Assembly: GCA_902527105.1 (NCBI GenBank)
Contig: CABZNT010000001.1
Span: forward strand, 121,896-185,895
Reading direction: 5' to 3'
DNA length: 64,000 nucleotides
Source of the DNA: an uncultured Prochlorococcus sp.
GTDB lineage: Bacteria; Cyanobacteriota; Cyanobacteriia; PCC-6307; Cyanobiaceae
Of the stretch, positions 19,610 to 26,535 are shown piece by piece. The translations under genes and the position numbers were made by a program. Every line of letters starts with the position of its first letter. The first letter of the stretch is position 1. The notes beneath the pieces were generated by a model. It did not search any database. It worked only from the letters and a program-made list of their open reading frames with translations, and was not told where the DNA came from.

Positions 19610-20122
19610 ATAGCCTAATAAAGTCACAAAAGTCAGGATGAATCCTAACCAATAAAAAATTAAAGCCAAATTATTTAATAAGCTTATTTTTATTGGTGCA
19701 AAGAAGGTGATTATTGAAATAAAAAAGAAAAATGTTTTAAATTTACCTAACATAGACGCTGGTAATCCGTCTTTTGTAGAGTTCCTCAGGCTAGAGATAA
19801 TTAATTCTCTAAATAAAATTAATGACAAAGACCAGAAGGGTATAAAATTATTTTTACAAAGGAAGGTCAAAGGAATTAAATAGAATATTTTATCGCTTAA
19901 GGGATCAAGGATAGCTCCTAACCTCGTTTTAAGATTAAATTTCCTTGCAATTAACCCATCAAAATAATCAGTAAAACCTCCAATAATAATCAATATAAAG
20001 ACATAAAAAGGTCTGTTAATTTCTAAAAAAAGTATTAATGGAAATACAAGAAAAAGACGAGATATCGATAATATGTTGGGAATATTTAATGCCAAATTTT
20101 TAAGATTTTTTCTTAATAACAA
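19583..20122 (-). CDS. pgsA: CDP-diacylglycerol-glycerol-3-phosphate phosphatidyltransferase
   Basis: A 179-residue integral membrane enzyme making phosphatidylglycerol phosphate, precursor of the only phospholipid of thylakoids. The CDP-alcohol phosphotransferase motif D-G-X2-A-R-X8-G-X3-D-X3-D is complete in DGLIARKFNLKTRLGAILDP plus the following LSD. Four or five hydrophobic helices are visible. The start is TTG 20122; no ATG lies upstream in frame. Convergent overlap with the epimerase gene. Confidence 0.93.
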   Translation of the reverse strand: MLLRKNLKNLALNIPNILSISRLFLVFPLILFLEINRPFYVFILIIIGGFTDYFDGLIARKFNLKTRLGAILDPLSDKIFYLIPLTFLCKNNFIPFWSLSLILFRELIISSLRNSTKDGLPASMLGKFKTFFFFISIITFFAPIKISLLNNLALIFYWLGFILTFVTLLGYLRIKKNMI

Positions 20123-20305
20123 ATTAGTTTTTGTATATAAAAATATATTACACTCTCAACAAACCTAAATTTTTAGTAAAAATTTTAAATAGTTTTTAAT
20201 GCTAGATTCTAAATCTCAAGTTAAATCTGAATTCTAAAGATTATAAACTCAACTTCTTTTTATGATTGATGATGTTTTATATTACACAATTATTCCTTAT
20301 ATCTA

Positions 20306-20917
20306 ATGCAACCTCATAGCCTAAAGCTATCTCCAGAATCTGATTTGATAAATTCAATTAAAGAATATTCTTTATCGAATAATTTATACGGGTATGTTTC
20401 TGGAGTGGTTGGTAATCTTAGAACAGTTTGTATTCAATGCCCAGGAAATCAAGAGATAAATAAATTTGAGGGAAATCTAGAGATAGTTTCTTTAAATGGA
20501 CATTTTAATAAAGGAGATGTTCATTTACATTTGAGTTTTGCTGATGAGGGATGTAATGTCTTTGGCGGGCATCTTGAAGAGGGATGTATTGTAAAAAAAG
20601 GTACTGATATATTATTACTTTCTTTTGAACAAAAAATTATTAATATCTCAAGTAATGAATTATTAAAAAATGAATCACGTGTAAAAGCATATATCTTAAA
20701 GGATTGTCCTTGGTCTAAAAGAGCAATTAGGTTGCTTAATTCTTTATCTATCCCTCATGAAGTTAACTTAATAGATAATGATGAGAGTTTTCAAAAAATA
20801 ATGGCTCAAAGTAGCCATAATACATTCCCTCAAATATTTTTGGATAATAAATTTTTTGGAGGATATTATGAACTTTCAGAACAGGCAAAATTGGATAACT
20901 TAATTTCTTTTAAGTAA
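20306..20917 (+). CDS. PPC/DUF296 domain fused to a monothiol glutaredoxin
   Basis: A 203-residue two-domain protein. Residues 1 to about 118 form a PPC (AF0104/DUF296) domain: YGYVSGVVGNLR, LEIVSLNGHF and HLHLSFADEGCNVFGGHL with the metal-ligand histidines. Residues about 125-203 are a glutaredoxin: active site CPWS at Cys134, cis-proline TFPQIF, and glutathione-binding GGYYEL. Only one active-site thiol is kept. PPC domains occur in DNA-binding and enzyme contexts; here no AT-hook is present. The joint role is unknown. Confidence 0.85.
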   Translation: MQPHSLKLSPESDLINSIKEYSLSNNLYGYVSGVVGNLRTVCIQCPGNQEINKFEGNLEIVSLNGHFNKGDVHLHLSFADEGCNVFGGHLEEGCIVKKGTDILLLSFEQKIINISSNELLKNESRVKAYILKDCPWSKRAIRLLNSLSIPHEVNLIDNDESFQKIMAQSSHNTFPQIFLDNKFFGGYYELSEQAKLDNLISFK

Positions 20918-20927
20918 TCTAAATTTT

Positions 20928-21116
20928 TTAACTATCACGATTAGTAAGCTTTTCAGCAACTAATTCGTCCTCTAACTGCTTTATTAACCTTGATACAAGA
21001 TTTTGAAATTCTGGTTGACAGCCTTTAAATGCAGCTTTATGTCTTATAGGCTCATTTCTAGTTCTTAAATCAGTAAGCATTAATTGTAATGCGTCAATTT
21101 TGGGATTTATTTTCAT
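20928..21116 (-). CDS. Small conserved hypothetical protein
   Basis: A 62-residue soluble, mostly helical protein with a segment DLRTRNEPIRHKAAFKGCQPEFQ and a charged C-terminal helix (LIKQLEDELVAEKL). No metal motif or membrane segment. It faces the PPC-glutaredoxin gene tail to tail (11-base gap) and precedes the reductase gene's 3' end on the same strand, 26 bases away. Function not recognised. Confidence 0.6.
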   Translation of the reverse strand: MKINPKIDALQLMLTDLRTRNEPIRHKAAFKGCQPEFQNLVSRLIKQLEDELVAEKLTNRDS

Positions 21117-21142
21117 AGTTTTAATTTATATATTTACATCTT

Positions 21143-21802
21143 TTAAATCATTTGCATAGCTTTTTTAAAAGATATCTTTTTATTATCATTCGAACTTGTA
21201 ACTTCTATTAATTTATTTATGGATTCTTTGTTTTTTAGAGAATCTATACAACATTTAGCAACTAATCTTCTTGGAATTGATCCATTAATTTGAGTATCCT
21301 CCTTTGAATAATTTATATTTTCTGATTTAATATCTTCATCTTCCTTTAATCCTCCAGGTCTAATAATAGTCCATTCGAAATTTGAATTTCGTAGAAATTT
21401 TTCACCTAATTTTTTCCAGATAAGAATTAAACCAAATAAGTTTAATGGGTGCAATAATTTACCAGTACAAAGGGAACTAACTAAAATAACTCTTTTTATA
21501 CCAACCCTTTTGCAACTCTCTAATTGCCTGAACACACCTAATGCATCAACCTTTGCAGGACCAGTTAAATCCAATGATGCTCTCGCTCCAGTCGCAATTA
21601 CCAAAGCATCAATATTTTTTAAAGCTTTATCAAGTTCTCCTTTTTTATCTAATGAAACCCTAATTGTTTCTAAATTCTCTAGTCCTGCTGGGACTTTTGA
21701 ATTCTTTCTAATGATTTGCCTTACTTTATATCCTTTCTTAACTGCTTCTTCGGATATTCTATAACCTGTTTTCCCCGATGCACCAGTAATTGCTATTTTC
21801 AT
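21143..21802 (-). CDS. Atypical short-chain NAD(P)-binding reductase
   Basis: A 219-residue Rossmann-fold protein with GASGKTGYR at residues 7-15, IDALVIATGARAS, RVILVSSLCTGK and WTIIRPGGLKEDED. This is the NAD(P)H-binding 'atypical SDR' group (related to Ycf39 and plant Tic62-like proteins). The usual catalytic YXXXK is not evident, so it may bind cofactor without classical dehydrogenase activity. Starts at ATG 21802. Confidence 0.82.
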   Translation of the reverse strand: MKIAITGASGKTGYRISEEAVKKGYKVRQIIRKNSKVPAGLENLETIRVSLDKKGELDKALKNIDALVIATGARASLDLTGPAKVDALGVFRQLESCKRVGIKRVILVSSLCTGKLLHPLNLFGLILIWKKLGEKFLRNSNFEWTIIRPGGLKEDEDIKSENINYSKEDTQINGSIPRRLVAKCCIDSLKNKESINKLIEVTSSNDNKKISFKKAMQMI

Positions 21803-21837
21803 GATTAAAAAACTAATTTAAATATTATATAAATTTC

Positions 21838-22491
21838 TTAAGGCTTTTTACATATAAACTTCTTTTTTCTTTTGGGATAAAGAGTGCGGCACAAAAAACA
21901 TTTTGTTCCATCACAGCCTCTTGCTGTGCAATATTCTCTGCCATAAAAGATTATTTGCAAATGTAAGGTATTCCAATCATTAACAGGAAATATTTTTTTT
22001 AGGTCTTTTTCTGTTTGAACTACGCTATCTCCATTTGATAGACCCCATCTTTGTGACAACCTGTGTATGTGAGTATCGACTGGGAATGAGGGAATTTTAA
22101 ACACTTGAGACATTACAACTGATGCTGTTTTATGACCTACCCCTGGAAGAGATTCAAGCTTCTCAAAAGAATCTGGTACCGTACCATTGTGCTTCTCAAT
22201 CAATAGTTTAGATAAGTTATAGATGTTCTTTGATTTTTGATTAGACAGACCTAAAAATTTTATGTATTCGTAAATGCCATTAATACCTAGCTGTATCATC
22301 TTTTCTGGATTATCTGCAACCTTAAATAAGCTTTTTGTCAATTGATTAACCTTCTTATCTGTTGATTGAGCACTTAAAACTACGGCGACTAGAAGTGTAT
22401 ATGCATTTGTATGATCAAGGGGTATTGGAGGCGATGGATACAGCTTTTTGAGTTCCTTGCGTATTATTTCTGCTCTTTCGGACTTTCTCAT
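21838..22491 (-). CDS. nth: Endonuclease III
   Basis: A 217-residue base-excision repair glycosylase/AP lyase. The helix-hairpin-helix with catalytic Lys is LPGVGHKTASVV and the catalytic Asp is in VDTHIHRLSQR. I take ATG 22491 (MRKSERAEI) over an upstream start adding 12 unlikely residues. The C-terminal cluster cysteines are spaced C-X4-C-X4-C-X2-C (CTARGCDGTKCFLC) rather than the classical C-X6-C-X2-C-X5-C. The iron-sulfur loop is therefore a variant form. Confidence 0.93.
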   Translation of the reverse strand: MRKSERAEIIRKELKKLYPSPPIPLDHTNAYTLLVAVVLSAQSTDKKVNQLTKSLFKVADNPEKMIQLGINGIYEYIKFLGLSNQKSKNIYNLSKLLIEKHNGTVPDSFEKLESLPGVGHKTASVVMSQVFKIPSFPVDTHIHRLSQRWGLSNGDSVVQTEKDLKKIFPVNDWNTLHLQIIFYGREYCTARGCDGTKCFLCRTLYPKRKKKFICKKP

Positions 22492-22585
22492 TAATTTGAA
22501 GATTAAATGGTGTATAAAATTATACAAGGGATATTTTAGTTGAATATTTTCTGCTAACTTAATATATTTAAATAAGAAGAACTTA

Positions 22586-23644
22586 GTGAAAAATGATGCG
22601 TTAATAATTGATGATTTGCATCATAAATATGATAAGCGAGAATGTTCAAATTGGATATTAAACGAAATTAACCTGAAAATTGAAAATGGCGAATTGTTAG
22701 GTTTGCTCGGTCCTTCTGGTTGCGGAAAAACTACTCTTTTAAGATTAATCGCGGGGTTTGAATATCCCTCGAAAGGGAGGATTTCTTTAAATGATAAGGA
22801 AATTTCAAGCAGGGAAAAAATTCTTAGTCCTGAGAAAAGAAATATTGGTATGGTTTTTCAAGACTATGCACTTTTTCCTCACTTAACTGTTTTGGAAAAT
22901 GTAATTTTTGGTTTAAGAAACAAAAAAGAAAGATCTAGAGTTGATTATTTATTAAATGTTGTTGGTCTTGATAGTTTTGTTGGAAGGTACCCACATGAAT
23001 TGTCTGGAGGCCAAAAACAAAGACTCGCAATTGCGAGAGCTCTTGCTCCAGGTACAAATTTTATTTTATTAGATGAACCTTTTTGTAGTCTTGATATGCA
23101 CGTCAAACTAAAATTGAGAAGCGAACTCCCTAATATTCTAAAAGGTTGTAATGCAAGCGGATTGATGGTTACTCATGATCCGGAAGAAGCGATGTCAATT
23201 TGCGATAAAGTCGCAGTTATGAATGATGGAAAAATACATCAAATTGATACACCAATTAACCTCCTAAATAATCCCAAGACCATATTTGTTAGTAGTTTTA
23301 TTTTGGGTAATAATATTATTAATCTCAAAAAAAATGGTAATTCATATATTTCTTGTTTAGGTAAAATAAAAAGTTCAGAGTATTTGAAAAATTCAGGTAT
23401 CAAAAATATGTCAATTTCGCCTAAATTTATTTCTATTAAAAAATCTGAATCTGGTAATGCGATTGTTATTTCTAAAGAATTTCTTGGAGAATTTCTTATA
23501 TATAAAGTATCTATTAATGGAAACATTTTAAGGGTTAGAACTGATATTAATAATCTCCTTAATAATGGTGATAAATGTTCTCTATCTATTAATAAAGATA
23601 GTTATTATTTTTTATATCCTGGGGCATATAAGGAATATATATAG
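22586..23644 (+). CDS. futC: Iron(III)-type ABC transporter ATP-binding protein (FutC-like)
   Basis: A 352-residue ABC ATPase of the Fut/Pot class. Walker A GPSGCGKTT, Q-loop VFQDYALFPH, signature LSGGQKQR, Walker B ILLDEP and switch His in VTHDPEEA. Residues after about 240 form the TOBE-like regulatory domain. Iron specificity is inferred from similarity to FutC and from the ferritin gene next door. No permease or binding protein is adjacent, so the partners must be encoded elsewhere. Start is GTG 22586, divergent from nth. Confidence 0.82.
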   Translation: MKNDALIIDDLHHKYDKRECSNWILNEINLKIENGELLGLLGPSGCGKTTLLRLIAGFEYPSKGRISLNDKEISSREKILSPEKRNIGMVFQDYALFPHLTVLENVIFGLRNKKERSRVDYLLNVVGLDSFVGRYPHELSGGQKQRLAIARALAPGTNFILLDEPFCSLDMHVKLKLRSELPNILKGCNASGLMVTHDPEEAMSICDKVAVMNDGKIHQIDTPINLLNNPKTIFVSSFILGNNIINLKKNGNSYISCLGKIKSSEYLKNSGIKNMSISPKFISIKKSESGNAIVISKEFLGEFLIYKVSINGNILRVRTDINNLLNNGDKCSLSINKDSYYFLYPGAYKEYI

Positions 23645-23651
23645 ACTTTTT

Positions 23652-23774
23652 TTATAGGCAATTACACTTGCCCCCCTTCCAATTAGAGCATTTTTTCTTT
23701 TTACATTTCTTTTTTTTACTTTTATATATTTTATTAGTTAATAGCAGTTCAGAAAAACTGTACTGTAAATTCAT
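23652..23774 (-). CDS. Lysine/cysteine-rich 40-residue peptide, divergent from ferritin
   Basis: An ATG (23774) to TAA (23652-23654) ORF of 40 codons. The N-terminal half is ordinary (MNLQYSFSELLLTNKIY). The C-terminal half is KKKKCKKKKCSNWKGGKCNC plus a final Leu, with four cysteines spaced C-X4-C-X7-C-X-C in a strongly basic context, like a miniature metal- or cluster-binding peptide. It ends 7 bases from the convergent FutC-like gene. A Fur-box-like site lies 10 bases upstream of its ATG. It explains a spacer of over 240 bases otherwise empty. Function unknown; an iron-regulated role is inferred. Confidence 0.6.
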   Translation of the reverse strand: MNLQYSFSELLLTNKIYKSKKKKCKKKKCSNWKGGKCNCL

Positions 23775-23784
23775 TTATAGTATT

Positions 23785-23803
23785 GAGATTGATTTTCATT
23801 ATC
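23785..23803. promoter_or_regulatory. Fur-box-like site between the Cys-rich peptide gene and ferritin
   Basis: GAGATTGATTTTCATTATC matches the 19-base Fur consensus GATAATGATAATCATTATC at 15 positions by direct comparison. It is 10 bases upstream of the peptide's ATG (minus strand) and 84 bases upstream of ferritin's ATG, so it could serve either or both. Assignment to Fur is inferred. Confidence 0.5.
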
Positions 23804-23887
23804 ATATTATTTATTTTAATTTAAATCATTTATTAATTACTAATTTATACAAAATGTTGTATTATTTAGGTAGTTTATTATCGAGCA

Positions 23888-24442
23888 ATGAAAGAAAATA
23901 ATCTAAAGTTAAAGAAATTGATTAATTTTGGCCCATCTGGAAGAGCTGTCGCACAACCAATTGACAAAAGTTTATTGGAGAATATTTTTGAACATTTAAC
24001 AATGGAAAGATATGCCAATGTTCAATATTTTTCTATATACCTCTGGTTTCAAGAACGTGATTTAAATGGATTTGCTTCTCATTTTCTAAGTGAATCACAA
24101 GGTGAAATGGAACATGCTCAGAAATTTGCAGATTACTTAATCGCAAGAGGACAAAGCGTAAAATTAGATCAAATTCCTGCCCCAGTTCAATCATGGGATT
24201 CAATAGAGGATCTGATTTCTTATTCTTTCAACATGGAGGCTGATTTAACTTCATCTCTGCAACAACTTTATTCTATTTCAGAAAGAATTTCAGATACAAG
24301 AACCAATGTATTTTTAGATCCAATCATTGAGGCTCAAACAAAATCAGAAGATGAATTCGCAAACATACTTGGTAAAGTTAAGTTTGCTTCTAATCAACCT
24401 TCTGCAATCTTATTGATAGACAGTGATTTAAAGAAAAAATAA
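23888..24442 (+). CDS. ftn: Ferritin
   Basis: A 184-residue four-helix ferritin storing iron as ferric oxide in a 24-mer shell. Ferroxidase ligands are visible in TMERYANVQYFSIYLWF, in ESQGEMEHAQKFADYL (E-X2-H) and in EAQTKSEDEFANIL. FtnA-type, without the haem-binding methionine pattern of bacterioferritin. Starts at ATG 23888. Neighbours are a FutC-like ATPase, a Fur-box-like site and a Crp-family regulator, an arrangement fitting iron storage under iron control. The last 15 bases overlap the convergent small gene. Confidence 0.95.
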   Translation: MKENNLKLKKLINFGPSGRAVAQPIDKSLLENIFEHLTMERYANVQYFSIYLWFQERDLNGFASHFLSESQGEMEHAQKFADYLIARGQSVKLDQIPAPVQSWDSIEDLISYSFNMEADLTSSLQQLYSISERISDTRTNVFLDPIIEAQTKSEDEFANILGKVKFASNQPSAILLIDSDLKKK

Positions 24443-24718
24443 ATTACTTTCAAATTTATTTTCATTCAATGATCTTTTCGATATTTCAAAAAGTAAATTA
24501 GAAAAGTTAATTTTCTCAGTATTATTTTTATTTAAGAGCTCAGCTATTTTATAAATCTCATTAAGTCTCTTATAAATATTTTTATTTTCAGAAAATAACC
24601 TTCCCTTCAATGCTTTATTTTCTGTTGTTTTGTAGGATTGCTTGATATTTCTGATTCTATTTGATAAAACTTCAACTTCCATTAACAAGTTGTTAGTAAG
24701 TGATTCTGATTCCTTCAT
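24428..24718 (-). CDS. Small coiled-coil-like hypothetical protein
   Basis: A 96-residue, highly charged and helical protein (NLLMEVEVLSNRIRNIKQSY, then RLNEIYKIAELLNKNN). ATG 24718 lies 4 bases after the stop of the Crp-family gene, so they form an operon; earlier in-frame starts would reach into that gene. Its 3' end overlaps ferritin's by 15 bases. No known domain is recognised. Its position suggests a role tied to the regulator or to iron. Confidence 0.6.
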   Translation of the reverse strand: MKESESLTNNLLMEVEVLSNRIRNIKQSYKTTENKALKGRLFSENKNIYKRLNEIYKIAELLNKNNTEKINFSNLLFEISKRSLNENKFESNLFFL

Positions 24719-24722
24719 GTTT

Positions 24723-25310
24723 TTATAGAGGCGATGTTTCAATAAAAGAAGGAGCAACACTTACTGTTTGAGTTCCAATAGGAGCTATTAATAATTCAGA
24801 TGATCTTAATTTAGAAATTAATCTTGTTGATGTTACTCGTGTAGAACCGATTAATTCACCAATCCTTTCATGAGTTAACCTAAAAGGTAACTCACACCAT
24901 TGACCACATCTTCTGCCTAGTCGATTTACTAGTATTGTAAACAACGCTTGTAATCGCTGTTCTGCATTTCCTAAGTGTCTAATTCTAAGGAGTTGCAAAG
25001 TCCATTCATTTACTGCATCGAAACCAATATTCTCATCAATATTTACATTGCTATGAAAAGATAAATCTGTTAAAGCTTCAACACATACACCTTCACTACA
25101 TAAAAGATCAGTTCTTAATTGATCACCTGACTGTAAGAATGCAAGTGACATTCCTTCAGTTTCTTCACAAGGGCAATAAACTCTAGCAATTCCACTTTCA
25201 ACTTCCAGACATGTACCTTTTGGCCTTGATGAAGGATCTATTAAAACGGACTGCCCAGTTATTATCCTTACTGATTTTGAGGGAGAGTCTCCATAACTAT
25301 GGAAATTCAT
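24723..25310 (-). CDS. Crp/Fnr-family transcriptional regulator
   Basis: A 195-residue regulator. The N-terminal half is a cyclic-nucleotide-like beta-roll (VESGIARVYCPCEETEGMSLAFLQSGDQL), unusually rich in cysteine (CPC, LLCSEGVC). The C-terminal winged helix-turn-helix is FRLTHERIGELIGSTRVTST. The canonical cAMP-contacting residues are not evident and the cysteines could sense redox or metal, though that is speculative. Two Fur-box-like sites lie just upstream and ferritin is two genes away, so an iron- or redox-response role is likely. Confidence 0.85.
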   Translation of the reverse strand: MNFHSYGDSPSKSVRIITGQSVLIDPSSRPKGTCLEVESGIARVYCPCEETEGMSLAFLQSGDQLRTDLLCSEGVCVEALTDLSFHSNVNIDENIGFDAVNEWTLQLLRIRHLGNAEQRLQALFTILVNRLGRRCGQWCELPFRLTHERIGELIGSTRVTSTRLISKLRSSELLIAPIGTQTVSVAPSFIETSPL

Positions 25311-25322
25311 TGATTAAAATAT

Positions 25323-25341
25323 GATAATGAGAATTATTATC
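25323..25341. promoter_or_regulatory. Strong Fur-box-like site upstream of the Crp-family gene
   Basis: GATAATGAGAATTATTATC differs from the Fur consensus GATAATGATAATCATTATC at only two positions and is a near-perfect palindrome. Its near edge is 12 bases before the ATG of the Crp-family regulator, so bound protein would block that promoter. Confidence 0.7.
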
Positions 25342-25367
25342 AATTATGCACTAAAAAAACACTTATT

Positions 25368-25386
25368 GCAATAGATTCTCATTATC
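25368..25386. promoter_or_regulatory. Second, weaker Fur-box-like half site
   Basis: GCAATAGATTCTCATTATC keeps one intact half (CATTATC; in reverse GATAATGAGAAT) and matches the consensus at 13 of 19 positions. It lies in the same divergent spacer, 26 bases from the strong site and 75 bases before the zinc-ribbon gene. Confidence 0.4.
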
Positions 25387-25461
25387 AAAATATTTTTGAT
25401 GTTTTTCTTTACATAGTATTTAAGGAATATAATTTAGGTAGAATTGCTAAATACTTTTTAG

Positions 25462-25650
25462 ATGAGCGTAAATAGAGTTTGTTTGTATTGTGGAAGTTCT
25501 TCATTCGTCTCAGACCGATCTTTAGGAGGTAAGATTGTATGTTCTAAATGTGGATCTTCTTCATTTAAAAATAAACCCTCATCATTTTTAAAAAGGAAAA
25601 CATTAGTATTTCTTGCTATTGCGATAGCTATTTTTATAATTGTTATTTAG
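25462..25650 (+). CDS. Small zinc-ribbon protein with C-terminal membrane helix
   Basis: A 62-residue protein. Two cysteine pairs (CLYCGSSSF and CSKCGSSSF) 17 residues apart make a zinc ribbon, and residues about 45-62 are a membrane helix (TLVFLAIAIAIFIIVI). ATG 25462 is well placed and the gene diverges from the Crp-family regulator across the two Fur-box-like sites. It overlaps the 3' end of the convergent ABC ATPase by 8 bases. Function unknown. Confidence 0.75.
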   Translation: MSVNRVCLYCGSSSFVSDRSLGGKIVCSKCGSSSFKNKPSSFLKRKTLVFLAIAIAIFIIVI

Positions 25651-26431
25651 ATAATCTGTTTATATTCCAAAGTCCATTATTATTAGTCACCTCTACTTGA
25701 ATGCCAAATAAGGTATTAAGATTTTCACTATTTATAACCTTATTTTGATCTCCATCAGCGATTATTTTTCCATCTTTTAGCATTATGACCCGGTCATAAA
25801 TTTTTGTAATCATTGAAATATCATGAGTAACGCAAAAAATCTTTGTATTTAATTTTGATAATTCATTAACCTTATCAATTACAAAAAACTTTGATTTATA
25901 ATCTAAATTTGCAATTGGTTCATCTAGGATTAAGATTTCCGGTTTTTTGATTAATGCTCTTGCAATAAGACAAATTTGTTTCTCTCCATCTGATAAATAG
26001 GAAAAATTCTTTTTAGATAAATTAGAAATATTCATTTTCTTCATGATTTTTTCTACCTTATAAGAATCTCTTTCAGATTTATTTTGTACTAAACAATATC
26101 TTCCATATAGTCCACTTAAAATTAAATCAAAAACTTGTAAATTTGGATTTATTCTATTTTTAATATCATTATTTACGGTACTTATTTTATTTCTTAGTTC
26201 CCATAAATTTATGAGTTCTTTGCCAAATATCTTCAGTTTCGATTCATTAGCTACTACTGGGTATATGTTTCTATTAATTATTTCAATTAAGGATGATTTT
26301 CCTGAACCATTTGGTCCAATTAAGATTACATTCTCTGAATAGGCTATCTTTAAATTTAAATCTTTAATAACTCTAAATCCATTTTTAAAACAACTTATAT
26401 TTTTTGCGTCAAACCAAAATTTATTAAACAC
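25643..26431 (-). CDS. Orphan ABC transporter ATP-binding protein
   Basis: A 262-residue ABC ATPase: Walker A GPNGSGKSS, signature LSDGEKQ, Walker B ILILDEP, switch His in VTHDIS. The overall form resembles iron-chelate or metal-type (YlmA/FecE-like) ATPases. There is no classical permease beside it; the gene upstream codes for only a 33-residue membrane peptide. Its GTG start at 26431 overlaps that peptide's TAG by one base (TAGTG), so translation is probably coupled. Substrate unknown. Confidence 0.82.
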   Translation of the reverse strand: MFNKFWFDAKNISCFKNGFRVIKDLNLKIAYSENVILIGPNGSGKSSLIEIINRNIYPVVANESKLKIFGKELINLWELRNKISTVNNDIKNRINPNLQVFDLILSGLYGRYCLVQNKSERDSYKVEKIMKKMNISNLSKKNFSYLSDGEKQICLIARALIKKPEILILDEPIANLDYKSKFFVIDKVNELSKLNTKIFCVTHDISMITKIYDRVIMLKDGKIIADGDQNKVINSENLNTLFGIQVEVTNNNGLWNINRLSK

Positions 26432-26532
26432 TAAAACTTATTACTCCAAAATATTATCAATTGAATTGAGCTTAAAATAAATATCAAGAGATAAAGCCAA
26501 TTCAACCATGAAGGTCTATTTACTTTCTGCAT
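26431..26532 (-). CDS. 33-residue single-helix membrane peptide
   Basis: An ORF from ATG 26532 to TAG with a polar N-terminus (MQKVNRPSWLNW) followed by a membrane helix (LYLLIFILSSIQLIIFW) and a short basic end. It fills the space between the Rieske gene (3-base gap) and the ABC ATPase (1-base overlap), which makes it very likely a translated gene. It may anchor or regulate one of the two partners; this is inference. Confidence 0.6.
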   Translation of the reverse strand: MQKVNRPSWLNWLYLLIFILSSIQLIIFWSNKF

Positions 26533-26535
26533 AAA

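Noticed and set aside
23668..23901. 77-codon plus-strand ORF ending inside ferritin
   Set aside because: It is Phe/Leu/Ile-rich antisense of the Lys/Cys peptide gene, lacks a good start, and overlaps ferritin's start.
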